This document shows positions 19,705-31,135 of a DNA stretch of 64,000 nt, piece by piece (within the stretch, counting starts at the first letter, position 1; each line of letters opens with the position of its first letter). The notes beneath the pieces were generated by a model. It did not search any database. It was not told the DNA's origin and worked only from the letters and a program-made list of their open reading frames with translations. Location of the stretch: positions 18,063 through 82,062 of the forward strand of contig CAMWUN010000011.1 in NCBI GenBank assembly GCA_947177425.1, given 5' to 3'. This stretch comes from an uncultured bacterium (GTDB lineage: Bacteria; Bacillota; Clostridia; Lachnospirales; Lachnospiraceae). The translations under genes and the position numbers were made by a program.

Positions 19705-20391
19705 ATGGCAGGCAAAAAGGTGGAAGAAGAAAAACACAGAAGCGAGCGGATAGAAGAGACAGGGCAGGTGACATTGGACAAAAATGGAAAATCACACACG
19801 ATTCACCTGATTTCTGTGATAGGGGAAGTGGAAGGCCACGATAATCTTGGCAGTAACTCAAAGACTACAAAATATGAACATGTCCTGCCGGAACTGGCGG
19901 CAATTGAGGACAGCAAGGATATAGACGGTGTGCTGATTCTTCTAAATACCATGGGCGGGGATGTTGAGGCAGGACTTGCCATTGCGGAAATGATTGCCTC
20001 ATTAAGCAAGCCCACAGTGTCCCTGGTGCTGGGGGGAAGCCATTCTATCGGTGTACCCATTGCAGTAAGCACGGATTATTCCTATATTGTCCCAACAGGT
20101 ACAATGGTTATCCACCCGGTCAGGATGAATGGAATGGTGATAGGAGTGCCTCAGACATTTGACTATTTCAGACAGATTCAAAACAGGATAACCGGATTCG
20201 TATGCGGTCATTGTAAGATTAGCAAGAGCAGGTTTGAGGAACTTATGATGGAGACGGGAGTTCTCACAAAAGATGTGGGGACGATTCTGGTAGGGGAAGA
20301 GGCCGTTGCGGAAGGCATTATTAATGAAACTGGCGGAATCAGTGAAGCCATGGAAAAATTACATGCCCTGATTGGAAAAAAGAAAAAATAA
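19705..20391 (+). CDS. tepA: ClpP-like serine protease, TepA/translocation-enhancing type
   Basis: Clp-protease fold (DGVLILLNTMGGDVEAGLAIAEMIASLSKPTVSLVLGGSHSIGVPIAVSTDYSYIVPTGTMVIHPVR), upstream of ftsK/spoIIIE as in Bacillus. Start at ATG 19705. Confidence 0.87.
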   Translation: MAGKKVEEEKHRSERIEETGQVTLDKNGKSHTIHLISVIGEVEGHDNLGSNSKTTKYEHVLPELAAIEDSKDIDGVLILLNTMGGDVEAGLAIAEMIASLSKPTVSLVLGGSHSIGVPIAVSTDYSYIVPTGTMVIHPVRMNGMVIGVPQTFDYFRQIQNRITGFVCGHCKISKSRFEELMMETGVLTKDVGTILVGEEAVAEGIINETGGISEAMEKLHALIGKKKK

Positions 20392-20409
20392 AGCAGTATT
20401 TTATCATTG

Positions 20410-20488
20410 CGGAAATCTGTTTTTAAAATATCCTTATGCGGCGCCGTTACGCATTTGCATAACCGGATATTTTAAAGACGGATTTCCG
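20410..20488. repeat. Long imperfect inverted repeat (about 30-bp arms)
   Basis: cggaaatctgtttttaaaatatccttatgc (20410-20439) vs gcataaccggatattttaaagacggatttccg (20457-20488); two wobble positions and a 2-nt bulge. Confidence 0.85.
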
Positions 20489-20513
20489 TTTTGTTTACAA
20501 TATGCCGGACCCA

Positions 20514-20532
20514 AAGCGTGGCAGCGTTTGTT
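20514..20532 (+). repeat. Dispersed repeat family A, core copy at pseudogene breakpoint
   Basis: aagcgtggcagcgtttgtt matches 18/19 of the A core aagcgtgacagcgtttgtt. Confidence 0.6.
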
Positions 20533-21865
20533 TTGGAATGATACATTGATTAAGCTGGGGGAAAATGAAAAGGAATTTTTTAGAAAAATTTCGGCTGATA
20601 TGGAGGACTATATTGCATCAGATTCCCTGAACGCATTGTCCAATTATCTGATGAAATATTATGGCAGAAGGGTAATCATCCTTCTGGATGAATATGATAC
20701 GCCTATGCAGGAAGCTTATGTGAACGGGTATTGGGATGAACTTGCTGCTTTCATCAGAAGTCTGTTTAATGCGTCTTTTAAGACGAATCCCTATCTGGAA
20801 CGGGCCCTGATGACGGGGATCACGAGAATAAGCAAAGAGTCGATCTTTTCAGATTTGAGTAATCTGAAAGTAATAACGACAACTTCTGAAAAATATGCGG
20901 ATTGTTTTGGCTTTACCCAAGAGGAAGTTTCTGCTGCACTGGAGGAATATGGGCTTCTGGAAAAAGAGCAGCAGGTAAAAGACTGGTACGACGGGTTTAC
21001 CTTTGGAGAAAGGACGGATATTTATAATCCCTGGTCTATTATTAATTTCCTTGATGAGAGAAAGGTGGGCGCTTACTGGGCAAATACCAGCGCCAATATC
21101 CTTGTGGGAAATCTGATCAGACAGGGCCGGGCAAATATAAAGCAGGAATTTGAGGTTCTGTTAAAGGGCGGAACATTAAACATGGAAATAGATGAACAGA
21201 TTGTTTACAGCCATCTGGATACCAGAAGGAATGCCATTTGGAGCCTGCTTCTGGCAGGCGGCTATCTGAAAGCTGTCAGCACGGACTTTGTAGAAAGGAC
21301 GGGACGTACTTACTATGAACTGGCGCTGACTAATAAAGAAGTCCGTATCATGTTTGAACATATGGTTCAGGACTGGTTCTCCGGCAATGATGATTACAAT
21401 GATTTTGTCCGTGCACTGCTTCTGGGGGATTTAAAGGCAATGAATAATTATATGAACAAAGTGTCGTCAGAGATGTTCAGCTATTTTGACACGGGAGTAA
21501 AACCTTCAAGAGAAGAACCGGAACGCTTTTACCACGGCTTTGTGCTGGGGCTGATGGTGGAGCTGGCTGACAGATATGCAGTAACATCAAACAGGGAAAG
21601 CGGTTTTGGAAGATATGATATCATGCTGGAGCCGAAAGAACTTCCGGGAACTGTTGCAGGGGATGCTTTTATCATAGAATTCAAGGTGCAGGATACGGAT
21701 GAGGAACAGCTTTTGGATACCGTCAGGGAAGCACTCCGGCAGATAGAAGAGAAGGATTATCAGGCAAATCTGACAGCGAAAGGAATTCCCAAGGAGCGCA
21801 TCCGGAAGTATGGATTTGCTTTCTGCGGAAAAAAGGTACTAATTGGGGAGGGGAAAAACAAGTAA
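20533..21865 (+). pseudogene. 5'-truncated AAA-ATPase-like / PD-(D/E)XK nuclease family gene
   Basis: Walker B (RVIILLDEYDTPMQEAYVNGYWDEL), TGITRISKESIFSDLSNL and PD-(D/E)XK core (GRYDIML...DAFIIEFKV) present; N-terminal Walker A (SRPRRFGKS-type) absent; the ORF overlaps the tepA 3' end and has a non-homologous start. Confidence 0.75.
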
Positions 21866-21966
21866 AATTATAATTAAATATCGTTTGCTAGTGACAAGAT
21901 TTAAGTAAGATGCTATACTATATAAGATTATGTGGGTATCGGTATGATACCAAAGGGGTTTTAGGT

Positions 21967-24657
21967 ATGGCGCAGACAAGGAAAAAAAGCACAGGCAGAA
22001 GCGGTTCGTCGGGAAGGAAAAGTACAAGGGGAAGGACGCCCCAGAAGAGAAAAAGCGAACCCATGGACGTGGCGATTAGGAATGAAATTCTCTTAATCGT
22101 CCTGTTTGCTGTAGCTGTTTTTTTGTTTTTATGCAATTTTGGAATCGCCGGGGTGCTGGGAAATACCATCAGTAATATTCTTTTTGGGATTTTCGGCCTG
22201 ACGGCCTATGTGATGCCGCTGGTGCTTTTCTTAATGATTGCATTTGGCATGGTAAACATCGGTAATTCCATAGCAACACGGAAGCTGGTGGCAGGGGTTT
22301 TCCTGATTCTGCTGGCAGGTATTATTTTTGAACTCTTTACAGGCGTCCCAGAGAAAGCAGTAAGCTATGAGATTGGGGAAATATATACAAGGTGCAGCCA
22401 GGATCATAAAGGCGGCGGTGTGTTAGCCGGCTCGCTGGCTTACTGGTGTTATCATTTTATGGGGATGATGGGAACTGTCCTTGTGGTTTTAGTGGCTCTG
22501 ATTATTTCCATTGTGATCATAACGGACAAGTCTTTTGTGTCCGGGGTGAAATCCGGGGGACGCAGAGTTTATGAGCGTTCCAGAGAGGATGCTGCCTATC
22601 GGAGAGAGCGGGCGCAGATACGCAGGCAGGAGCAGGAAGAGGAGCGCAGGCGCAGGGAAGAGGAAAAACGGATTCGGGAAGAAGAGAGAGAAAACGAAAA
22701 AATCCTGCGTATGGATAAAAAAGTTTCCGGTGTCATGATTGACACGGCGCTGACGGAAAGAGAAGAAGAAAAAAGCCGGGAGCGGGATGACATCCATGAA
22801 ATTAATCTGACGGATTTTGAAGAGCAGATAGAACAGAACGAGCCGGAAAGTGTGGCGGCAAAAGAAGACGGGGACTTTGATTTTGATAAAATCAAGATTA
22901 ACAGCGCATATCTGACTGACAGCGACGGGGGGAACGATGAACTTTCCGAGATAACAGATTTGTTTAGCGAAGAAGAATTTACAGAGACGGTCTATACAGA
23001 AACAGACGATATACAGACAGAAGAAACAGAGCCGGAAAGTCCGGTGTTTGAGGAAGAAATCCTGGAGCCGGCAGATTCTGCAGGCAGTCTGGAATCCGGT
23101 TCCCGTCCTGTGGCAAAAGTTCCGGCAGATGCCGGAGAGGAAAAGGGCAGTGAAAGCGGCAGTATTATCCAGATGCCCAGACCACAGGTACCGAAAAAAT
23201 ACATATTTCCGCCAATCAGCAAACTGGCAAAAGGAAAAGGAAAGACAGGAGGAAATGCTGCAAAGGAATTGAAAGAAACGGCACAGAGACTGCAGCAGAC
23301 CCTGCAGACCTTTGGTGTGGGCGTTACCATTACAGATATCAGCCAGGGGCCTTCCGTTACAAGATTTGAACTACAGCCGGAGCAGGGGGTCAAGGTAAGC
23401 AAGATTGTGGGCTTATCCGATGATATCAAGCTGAATCTTGCGGCTACGGATATCAGAATAGAAGCGCCCATTCCGGGCAAGGCGGCTGTGGGAATAGAAG
23501 TTCCCAACAAGGAAAACATGATGGTTGCACTCCGGGATCTTTTAGAGAGCAAAGAGTTTAAAGAATTTCCGTCCAGTCTTGCCTTTGCGGTGGGCAAGGA
23601 TATTGGCGGCAAGGTCGTGGTGGCGGATATTGCCAAAATGCCCCATATGCTGATTGCGGGAGCCACAGGTTCCGGAAAATCGGTATGTATCAATACGCTG
23701 ATTATGAGTATTTTATATAAAGCCCATCCCGACGATGTTAAGCTGATTATGATTGACCCTAAAGTAGTGGAACTCAGTGTCTACAATGGAATCCCCCATC
23801 TGATGATACCTGTCGTCACTGACCCCAAAAAGGCTTCAGCGGCTCTGCAGTGGGGCGTTGCCGAGATGACTGACAGGTACCAGAAGTTTGCGGACTTTAA
23901 TGTCAGGGATTTAAAGGGCTACAATAAAAAGGTGGAGGCTATGAAAGAAAAGGGGGAGGCTCCGGCCAAAATGCCCCAGATTGTCATTATCGTGGACGAA
24001 CTTGCAGACCTTATGATGGTGGCGCCCGGGGAAGTGGAGGAGGCCATCTGCCGTCTGGCACAGCTTGCCAGGGCGGCGGGCATTCATCTGATTATTGCCA
24101 CCCAGCGTCCTTCCGTGGATGTCATAACCGGACTGATTAAGGCTAATATGCCCAGCCGTGTGGCATTCAGCGTTTCCAGCGGTGTGGATTCGCGTACCAT
24201 TCTTGATATGAATGGTGCGGAAAAACTGTTGGGCAAAGGAGACATGCTTTTTTATCCCCAGGGTTATACAAAGCCTGCCAGAGTCCAGGGGGCCTTTGTA
24301 TCGGATAAAGAGGTTTCCGATGTGGTGGAATTTTTAAAGAACCAGACCCTTGGGAATATTTACGATACGGATATCCAGGAAAAGATTTCCTCCTTTAAAA
24401 GTACGGCGGGAGCCGGAGGGGGAGAAGGCGGCGAGCGGGATCAGTATTTTGTCGAGGCGGCTAAATTTATCATTGAAAAAGACAAAGCTTCCATCGGCAT
24501 GCTCCAGCGGGTATTTAAAATCGGCTTTAACCGGGCGGCCAGGATCATGGATCAGCTATGCGAGGCAGGCGTGGTGGGAGAAGAGGAAGGCACCAAGCCG
24601 CGCAAGGTACTGATGAGTGAAGAACAATTTGAACAATATATAGAAGAGTCCCTATAA
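21967..24657 (+). CDS. DNA translocase FtsK/SpoIIIE
   Basis: N-terminal TM bundle, acidic linker, motor ([39 protein letters not shown]), gamma domain ([25 protein letters not shown]). Confidence 0.96.
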   Translation: MAQTRKKSTGRSGSSGRKSTRGRTPQKRKSEPMDVAIRNEILLIVLFAVAVFLFLCNFGIAGVLGNTISNILFGIFGLTAYVMPLVLFLMIAFGMVNIGNSIATRKLVAGVFLILLAGIIFELFTGVPEKAVSYEIGEIYTRCSQDHKGGGVLAGSLAYWCYHFMGMMGTVLVVLVALIISIVIITDKSFVSGVKSGGRRVYERSREDAAYRRERAQIRRQEQEEERRRREEEKRIREEERENEKILRMDKKVSGVMIDTALTEREEEKSRERDDIHEINLTDFEEQIEQNEPESVAAKEDGDFDFDKIKINSAYLTDSDGGNDELSEITDLFSEEEFTETVYTETDDIQTEETEPESPVFEEEILEPADSAGSLESGSRPVAKVPADAGEEKGSESGSIIQMPRPQVPKKYIFPPISKLAKGKGKTGGNAAKELKETAQRLQQTLQTFGVGVTITDISQGPSVTRFELQPEQGVKVSKIVGLSDDIKLNLAATDIRIEAPIPGKAAVGIEVPNKENMMVALRDLLESKEFKEFPSSLAFAVGKDIGGKVVVADIAKMPHMLIAGATGSGKSVCINTLIMSILYKAHPDDVKLIMIDPKVVELSVYNGIPHLMIPVVTDPKKASAALQWGVAEMTDRYQKFADFNVRDLKGYNKKVEAMKEKGEAPAKMPQIVIIVDELADLMMVAPGEVEEAICRLAQLARAAGIHLIIATQRPSVDVITGLIKANMPSRVAFSVSSGVDSRTILDMNGAEKLLGKGDMLFYPQGYTKPARVQGAFVSDKEVSDVVEFLKNQTLGNIYDTDIQEKISSFKSTAGAGGGEGGERDQYFVEAAKFIIEKDKASIGMLQRVFKIGFNRAARIMDQLCEAGVVGEEEGTKPRKVLMSEEQFEQYIEESL

Positions 24658-24672
24658 GATTGGAGGCAGCAA

Positions 24673-26343
24673 ATGAAAACAGATATACAGATTGCGCAGG
24701 AAGCAGAACTTAAGCCCATAACAGAGGTTGCAAAGGCCCTTGCCATTCCGGAGGATGATTTGGAATTATATGGAAAGTATAAAGCAAAGATTTCCGATGA
24801 ATATCTGGAAAAAATTGCAGGCAACCCTGATGGGAAGCTGATTCTGGTGACGGCCATCAACCCTACGCCGGCGGGAGAAGGGAAGACCACCGTCAGCGTT
24901 GGTCTTGGTGAAGCTTTTGGAAAACTTGGGAAAAAGGCTGTCATTGCCCTGCGGGAACCTTCTTTAGGGCCCTGCTTCGGGATAAAAGGAGGAGCAGCAG
25001 GGGGCGGCTATGCCCAGGTGGTTCCCATGGAGGATTTAAATCTCCATTTTACCGGAGACTTCCATGCCATTACTTCTGCTAATAATCTGCTGGCGGCGCT
25101 TCTGGACAACCATATCCAGCAGGGAAACCAGCTTTCCATCGACCCCAGACAGGTGGTATGGAAAAGATGTCTTGATATGAATGACAGAGTCCTGCGCAAC
25201 ATTGTGGTGGGCCTTGGGACAAAAGCTGACGGAACGGTAAGGGAAGATCATTTTGTCATTACGGTGGCGTCAGAAATCATGGCAGTGCTCTGCCTTTCGG
25301 AAGATATGAAAGATCTAAAGGAACGGCTGGGAAGAATGGTAGTTGCCTATAATTATCAGGGAGAACCTGTAACGGCCGGGGATTTACAGGCAGTGGGGGC
25401 AATGGCGGCTCTCCTTAAGGATGCCATGAAACCTAATCTGATTCAGACCCTTGAACATACCCCGGCTATTGTCCATGGCGGACCCTTTGCCAATATTGCC
25501 CACGGGTGTAATTCCGTAAGGGCTACCAAAGGGGCTCTTAAAATGGCGGATTACGTGATTACCGAGGCAGGGTTCGGCGCGGATTTAGGGGCCGAAAAGT
25601 TTTTTGACATTAAATGCAGAATGGCTGGTTTGAAACCTGACGCTGTTGTGCTGGTAGCAACCATACGGGCGCTGAAATACAACGGAGGTATACCAAAGGC
25701 CGGACTGGGGGAAGAAAATCTTAAGGCCCTGGAAAAAGGAATTGTTAATTTAGAAAAGCATATAGAAAATTTAAAGAAGTATGGCGTACCTGTTGTGGTG
25801 GCCCTGAACAGCTTTGTCACTGACACGGAAGCAGAGCGGAATTATGTGGAACAGTTCTGCATAGAAAGAGGGTGTGAATTTGCTCTGGCAAATGTGTGGG
25901 AAAAAGGCGGAGAAGGGGGAATGGAACTTGCCGGGAAGGTTCTGGAAACCTTAGAAGAGAAAGAAAGCCACTTTAACCTTCTGTACGGGGATGATTTGTC
26001 TCTTGAGAAAAAGATAGAAACTGTGGCAAAAGAAATATATGGGGCGGAAGGAGTCACCTATGCAGCTCCGGCTAAAAAGCAGATAAGGAAGCTGGAGGAA
26101 CTGGGATTTGGGGGTTTTCCTGTCTGTATGGCAAAGACACAGTATTCCCTTTCCGACAATCCGGATTTACTGGGACGTCCTTCTCATTTTGATATGAATG
26201 TGAGGGAAGTATATGTGTCAGCCGGGGCAGGATTTGTTGTGGTTTTGACCGGCACAGTGATGACCATGCCGGGACTTCCGTCACATCCTGCGGCCTTTAA
26301 TATTGATGTGAACGACGAAGGCGTAATTACCGGGCTTTTTTAG
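24673..26343 (+). CDS. fhs: Formate--tetrahydrofolate ligase
   Basis: [63 protein letters not shown]. Confidence 0.97.
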   Translation: MKTDIQIAQEAELKPITEVAKALAIPEDDLELYGKYKAKISDEYLEKIAGNPDGKLILVTAINPTPAGEGKTTVSVGLGEAFGKLGKKAVIALREPSLGPCFGIKGGAAGGGYAQVVPMEDLNLHFTGDFHAITSANNLLAALLDNHIQQGNQLSIDPRQVVWKRCLDMNDRVLRNIVVGLGTKADGTVREDHFVITVASEIMAVLCLSEDMKDLKERLGRMVVAYNYQGEPVTAGDLQAVGAMAALLKDAMKPNLIQTLEHTPAIVHGGPFANIAHGCNSVRATKGALKMADYVITEAGFGADLGAEKFFDIKCRMAGLKPDAVVLVATIRALKYNGGIPKAGLGEENLKALEKGIVNLEKHIENLKKYGVPVVVALNSFVTDTEAERNYVEQFCIERGCEFALANVWEKGGEGGMELAGKVLETLEEKESHFNLLYGDDLSLEKKIETVAKEIYGAEGVTYAAPAKKQIRKLEELGFGGFPVCMAKTQYSLSDNPDLLGRPSHFDMNVREVYVSAGAGFVVVLTGTVMTMPGLPSHPAAFNIDVNDEGVITGLF

Positions 26344-26410
26344 CTTTTTTGTCCGGCGCCATCCGGTTAAGGGCGGCATAGATTTAAAATATGATTCGGG
26401 AGCGTGAATT

Positions 26411-27250
26411 ATGGCATTATTAATTGACGGAAAAGAAATTTCAAAACAGATTAAGGATGAATTGAAGCAGAAAGCGGCGGATTTGAAAAGTAAAGGCGTG
26501 GAGGTCACGCTGGCGGTTATTCAGGTGGGGGATGACCCTGCTTCCAGTGTTTATGTGCGGAATAAGAAAAAAGGATGCGAATATATTGGAATCGGCTCCC
26601 TGTCCTATGAACTTTCCGGGGAAACTACCCAGGAGGAGCTTCTTGCGCTAATCGGGGAATTGAACAGACGTAAGGATGTGAATGGTATTCTGGTACAGCT
26701 TCCCCTGCCGGGACATATCGATGAGGATACCGTGATCCGGGCCATTGACCCTGCAAAAGATGTGGATGGTTTCCATCCCCAGAGCGTGGGAGCGCTGTGC
26801 ATCGGCCAGCCGGGATTTGTATCCTGTACGCCGGCGGGAATCATCCAGCTTTTAAAAAGAAGCGGCATTGAGATTGAGGGAAAAGAATGCGTCATCCTTG
26901 GGCGTAGCAATATTGTAGGAAAACCCATGTCTCTTTTGATGCTCCGGGAAAATGCCACAGTGACAATTGCCCATTCCCGGACAAAGAACTTAAGGGAAGT
27001 GACAGGCAGGGCGGATATATTGATTGCGGCTGTTGGAAAACCTAAAATGATTACACGGGATTATGTCAAAGAAGGGGCAGTGGTCATTGACGTGGGAATT
27101 AACAGGGACGAAAACAACAAATTGTGCGGTGATGTGGATTTTGAGGATGTAGAACCTGTATGCAGCGCCATTACTCCGGTTCCGGGAGGCGTCGGCCCCA
27201 TGACTATAGCCATGCTCCTCAATAACTGTATAGAATCTGCTGGTTTCTAA
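26411..27250 (+). CDS. folD: Bifunctional methylenetetrahydrofolate dehydrogenase/cyclohydrolase
   Basis: GILVQLPLPGHID, DPAKDVDGFHP, VILGRSNIVGKPMSLLML, TPVPGGVGPMTIAMLL. Confidence 0.97.
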   Translation: MALLIDGKEISKQIKDELKQKAADLKSKGVEVTLAVIQVGDDPASSVYVRNKKKGCEYIGIGSLSYELSGETTQEELLALIGELNRRKDVNGILVQLPLPGHIDEDTVIRAIDPAKDVDGFHPQSVGALCIGQPGFVSCTPAGIIQLLKRSGIEIEGKECVILGRSNIVGKPMSLLMLRENATVTIAHSRTKNLREVTGRADILIAAVGKPKMITRDYVKEGAVVIDVGINRDENNKLCGDVDFEDVEPVCSAITPVPGGVGPMTIAMLLNNCIESAGF

Positions 27251-27290
27251 ATTCAGCATAGAATTGCTATAAGGCAGAAGGGAGGCAGAT

Positions 27291-28784
27291 ATGAAGTGTC
27301 CCAATTGCGGGTATGAAATAACGGAAGGCTATCTCTATTGTGAAAAATGTGGGATGGAAATCCAGATTGTTCCGGTTTTTGAACCGGAAATTGAAAACAG
27401 CATAACAGAAACTTTATCCACAGTTGCGGAAGAAATAGAAGGTAACAACTCCCTGAAAGAAGAAAAGGAGCCTGAGAACGGAGGTGTGTCCCGGGAACCT
27501 GTCTCCACAGGAAGCGGAAACGGCAGAAAGAAAAAGTCCGGCGCCTCGCGTGGGGGGTGGGGAAAGGGCTGCCTGCTGCCCAGCCTTACCACTTTTATTG
27601 CAGTGACCATAGCGGCCGCTTTCGCCGCGGTATACCTGTATCACAGGTATTCTGTCAATTATCAGATAGAAAGGGCAAGATACTATGCCCAGATGAAGGA
27701 TTATGAAAAAGCTGTGGAATATCTGGAAAATGCCAGAGAGCTTAAGGCAGATTCCCCGGAAATTGTCCTGATGGAATCCAATTATTATTACCATATGGGA
27801 GATAAGCAGGCGGCTGCAAATCTTTTGAACGGACTGATTGAAAGAGGCCGGCTTACCGAGGAAGATAAAGCAAAGGCATATGAAAGCCTTATTACGATTT
27901 ATGACGAAGAATCCAGATATGAGGAAATCAATGCCCTTCTTAAAAACAGCGGCGATGACAGTATTATAAACCATTACCAGCAGTATATGGCAATGGCGCC
28001 GGAGTTTGGATACATATCAGGAAGTTATGACGAGGTCATTACATTAAAGATAAGCGCCAACACGACAGGGAATATTTACTATACTTTAGATGGGAGCGAG
28101 CCGGATACAACCAGCCAGGTCTACACGGCGCCCCTGTTTCTTGAGACAGGAGAATATCAGGTGGCGGCGGTTTTTGTCAATGAATATGGGATTAAAAGCG
28201 AAACGGCCAGAAACTGGTATGTAATAAACTTAACGGCGCCGGAACCGCCGGAACTGCTTTTGTACAGCGGGGAATATCATCAGCCTACAAAGATAGAAGT
28301 TATTGTACCAGAGGGCGGAACCGTTTACTATACAATGGACGGCAGCAATCCCAGCGCAGACAGTCTGAAATATACAGAACCGGTAGCAATGCCCCTTGGA
28401 AGAACAAATTTTAAGTTTGTGACTATTTCCGATGAGGGGGTAGCCAGCGATGTGGTGAGCCGCAGCTTTAACTTTACACTGGAAACAGATGTGACAGTGC
28501 AGAGTGCAGTGAACAGCGTAATGACTGCCCTGTATAACAGGGAAGTGCTTACGGATCTTCAGGGCCATTCCCCTGGGATTATGGGAAAATATGTTTTTAA
28601 GTATAATACTATTGTGGAAATTCCGGATTTAGGATATTATTATATCTTAAATGAATACATAGAAAGCGAGACAGGTGTCCAGACCAAGACGGAACATCTC
28701 TACGCAGTGGAAGTGTACACAGGTGCTCCAAACAGGTTAATCTTTGATGAAAACGGACAGGCAGGCCTGATTTCCCTTCAGTAA
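27291..28784 (+). CDS. Zinc-ribbon/TM/TPR protein with two chitobiase C-terminal-like (CHB_HEX_C_1) repeats
   Basis: MKCPNCGYEITEGYLYCEKCGMEI; one TM; TPR-like region; repeated units NIYYTLDGSEPDTTSQVYTAPL and TVYYTMDGSNPSADSLKYTEPV. Confidence 0.85.
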   Translation: MKCPNCGYEITEGYLYCEKCGMEIQIVPVFEPEIENSITETLSTVAEEIEGNNSLKEEKEPENGGVSREPVSTGSGNGRKKKSGASRGGWGKGCLLPSLTTFIAVTIAAAFAAVYLYHRYSVNYQIERARYYAQMKDYEKAVEYLENARELKADSPEIVLMESNYYYHMGDKQAAANLLNGLIERGRLTEEDKAKAYESLITIYDEESRYEEINALLKNSGDDSIINHYQQYMAMAPEFGYISGSYDEVITLKISANTTGNIYYTLDGSEPDTTSQVYTAPLFLETGEYQVAAVFVNEYGIKSETARNWYVINLTAPEPPELLLYSGEYHQPTKIEVIVPEGGTVYYTMDGSNPSADSLKYTEPVAMPLGRTNFKFVTISDEGVASDVVSRSFNFTLETDVTVQSAVNSVMTALYNREVLTDLQGHSPGIMGKYVFKYNTIVEIPDLGYYYILNEYIESETGVQTKTEHLYAVEVYTGAPNRLIFDENGQAGLISLQ

Positions 28785-28849
28785 GGGAGCAAAATTATGT
28801 TGATACTGCTATTTATATAAATATTTCAGGAACAGGAAAGGAATTAGAG

Positions 28850-29737
28850 ATGTACAAGATTTTAGAAGCAAAAGAGCTTGCCGCCAATATTTTTTATATG
28901 GTGGTGGAAGCAAAGCGTGTGGCAAAAGCATGCAGGCCGGGGCAGTTTGTTATTGTCAGGACGGATGCAGAAGCAGAGCGCATACCCCTTACAATCTGCG
29001 ACTATGACCCGGAGAAAGGAACTGTGACGATTGTATTCCAGATTGTGGGTGCAGGGACACAGATGATGTCAGAACTGAAAGCAGGGGACGGCTTTCACGA
29101 CTTTGTTGGTCCCTTGGGATGTCCTTCGGAGTTTGTGGGAGAAGATTTGGAGGAACTGAAAAAGAAAAAAATGCTGTTCGTGGCAGGCGGCGTGGGAACA
29201 GCCCCGGTTTATCCCCAGGTAAAATGGCTCCATGAAAAAGGCATTGAGGCTGATGTGATTGTAGGGGCAAAGACCAGGGATCTGCTGATTCTGGAAGAAG
29301 AGATGAAGGAAGTTTCAGGAAATCTGTATGTGACCACGGACGACGGTTCCTATGGAAGAAGCGGTATGGTGACGCAGACCATCACGGATTTGGTTAACGA
29401 GGGAAAGCATTATGATGTGTGCGTGGCTATCGGCCCCATGATTATGATGAAGTTTGTGTGTAAACTTACAAAGGAACTGGAAATCCCCACGATTGTCAGC
29501 CTAAATCCAATTATGGTGGACGGAACCGGCATGTGCGGCGCCTGCCGTGTTACGGTCGGGGGCAAAGTTAAGTTTGCCTGTGTGGATGGCCCTGAATTTG
29601 ACGGACACCAGGTGAACTTTGATGAGGCAATGCAGCGTCAGCAGATTTACAAGACGGCGGAAGGGCGTGCATTTTTGAAAGCAAAAGAAGGAGACACCCA
29701 TCACGGCGGATGCGGAAATTGCGGAGGTGACAAATAA
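28850..29737 (+). CDS. Sulfide/dihydroorotate-dehydrogenase-like FAD/NAD-binding protein (NfnA type)
   Basis: FAD/NAD-binding region (FVAGGVGTAPVYPQVKWLHEKG) and C-terminal [2Fe-2S] cysteines (GTGMCGACRVTVGGKVKFACVDGPEFDG). Confidence 0.92.
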   Translation: MYKILEAKELAANIFYMVVEAKRVAKACRPGQFVIVRTDAEAERIPLTICDYDPEKGTVTIVFQIVGAGTQMMSELKAGDGFHDFVGPLGCPSEFVGEDLEELKKKKMLFVAGGVGTAPVYPQVKWLHEKGIEADVIVGAKTRDLLILEEEMKEVSGNLYVTTDDGSYGRSGMVTQTITDLVNEGKHYDVCVAIGPMIMMKFVCKLTKELEIPTIVSLNPIMVDGTGMCGACRVTVGGKVKFACVDGPEFDGHQVNFDEAMQRQQIYKTAEGRAFLKAKEGDTHHGGCGNCGGDK

Positions 29738-31122
29738 TGGACGTGTTAAAGAAAGTCCCGGTACGGGAACAGGAAGCAAAGGTGCGGGCCGCCAATTTTG
29801 ATGAGGTCTGCCTGGGATACAATAAAGAGGAAGCCATGGAGGAGGCCGCAAGGTGCATCAATTGTAAAAATGCACAATGCATCAAGGGATGTCCTGTCTC
29901 CATCAATATTCCCGGTTTTATTGAAAAGGTAAAGGACGGGGATGTGGAAGGGGCTTATCAGGTAATAAGCGAAGCTTCTGCCCTTCCGGCTGTATGCGGA
30001 CGTGTGTGCCCCCAGGAAAGCCAGTGTGAAGGCAAATGCATCAGAGGGATTAAAGGTGAACCTGTTTCCATCGGCAAGTTAGAGCGTTTCGTTGCGGACT
30101 GGGCAGGTGAAAACGGTATTAAGCCCCGTGGAGCCGAAAAGAAGAACGGCAAAAAGGCGGCGGTAATCGGTTCCGGTCCCGCAGGTCTTACCTGTGCAGG
30201 GGATCTGGCTAAAATGGGATATGAGGTGACGATTTTCGAGGCTCTTCATGAACCAGGGGGCGTGCTGGTATATGGGATTCCCGAATTCCGTCTTCCCAAG
30301 GAAAAAGTGGTGGCTAAGGAAATTGAAAATGTGAAATCCCTTGGCGTAACCATTGAGACGAATGTGGTAGTCGGGAAATCCATTACCATTGACGAACTGC
30401 TTGAAGAAGAGGGATTCGACGCTGTGTTCATCGGTTCCGGGGCAGGGCTTCCCAAGTTTATGGGCATCCCCGGAGAGCAGGCCAACGGGGTATTTTCTGC
30501 CAATGAATACCTGACAAGAAGCAATCTGATGAAAGCCTTTGACGAGACATCCAATACGCCTATCATGAGAGGAAAAAAGGTAGCGGTTGTAGGAGGCGGA
30601 AATGTGGCTATGGATGCCGCAAGGACGGCCCTGCGGCTTGGGGCAGAAGTGCATATTGTGTACAGACGCAGCGAGGAAGAACTGCCTGCCCGTGTGGAGG
30701 AAGTACATCATGCCAAAGAGGAAGGGATTATTTTCGACCTTCTCACCAATCCGGTGGAAGTTCTTGAAGATGAAAAAGGATGGGTGTGCGGTATCCGCTG
30801 TATCAGAATGGAATTAGGAGAGCCTGACGAGTCTGGAAGAAGACGTCCTGTGGAGGTTCCCGGTTCAGAATTTGTGATTGATGTGGACACCGTTATCATG
30901 TCCCTTGGAACATCCCCCAATCCGCTTATTTCTTCCACCACCAGAGGACTGGATGTCAATAAGTGGAAATGCATAGTGGCGGAGGAAGAATCTGGTAAAA
31001 CTTCCAAAGAAGGAGTATATGCAGGCGGGGACGCTGTAACAGGGGCGGCAACCGTTATTCTTGCCATGGGCGCAGGCCGTGCCGGCGCTAAGGGCATCGA
31101 CGAATATCTGAAAAATAAATAA
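29737..31122 (+). CDS. gltA: NADPH-dependent glutamate synthase-like oxidoreductase (GltA/NfnB type)
   Basis: Cys clusters (CINCKNAQCIKGCPVSINIP, CGRVCPQESQCEGKCIRG), FAD GxGxxG (VIGSGPAGLTCAGDLAKMGYEVTIFEA). Confidence 0.93.
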   Translation: MDVLKKVPVREQEAKVRAANFDEVCLGYNKEEAMEEAARCINCKNAQCIKGCPVSINIPGFIEKVKDGDVEGAYQVISEASALPAVCGRVCPQESQCEGKCIRGIKGEPVSIGKLERFVADWAGENGIKPRGAEKKNGKKAAVIGSGPAGLTCAGDLAKMGYEVTIFEALHEPGGVLVYGIPEFRLPKEKVVAKEIENVKSLGVTIETNVVVGKSITIDELLEEEGFDAVFIGSGAGLPKFMGIPGEQANGVFSANEYLTRSNLMKAFDETSNTPIMRGKKVAVVGGGNVAMDAARTALRLGAEVHIVYRRSEEELPARVEEVHHAKEEGIIFDLLTNPVEVLEDEKGWVCGIRCIRMELGEPDESGRRRPVEVPGSEFVIDVDTVIMSLGTSPNPLISSTTRGLDVNKWKCIVAEEESGKTSKEGVYAGGDAVTGAATVILAMGAGRAGAKGIDEYLKNK

Positions 31123-31135
31123 GCTAAAACGCCAG

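Noticed and set aside
22992-23693. 233-aa minus-strand ORF
   Set aside because: Antisense to ftsK/spoIIIE; no family signature and low-complexity composition.
30079-30711. 210-aa minus-strand ORF
   Set aside because: Antisense to gltA; no recognisable domain or RBS support.
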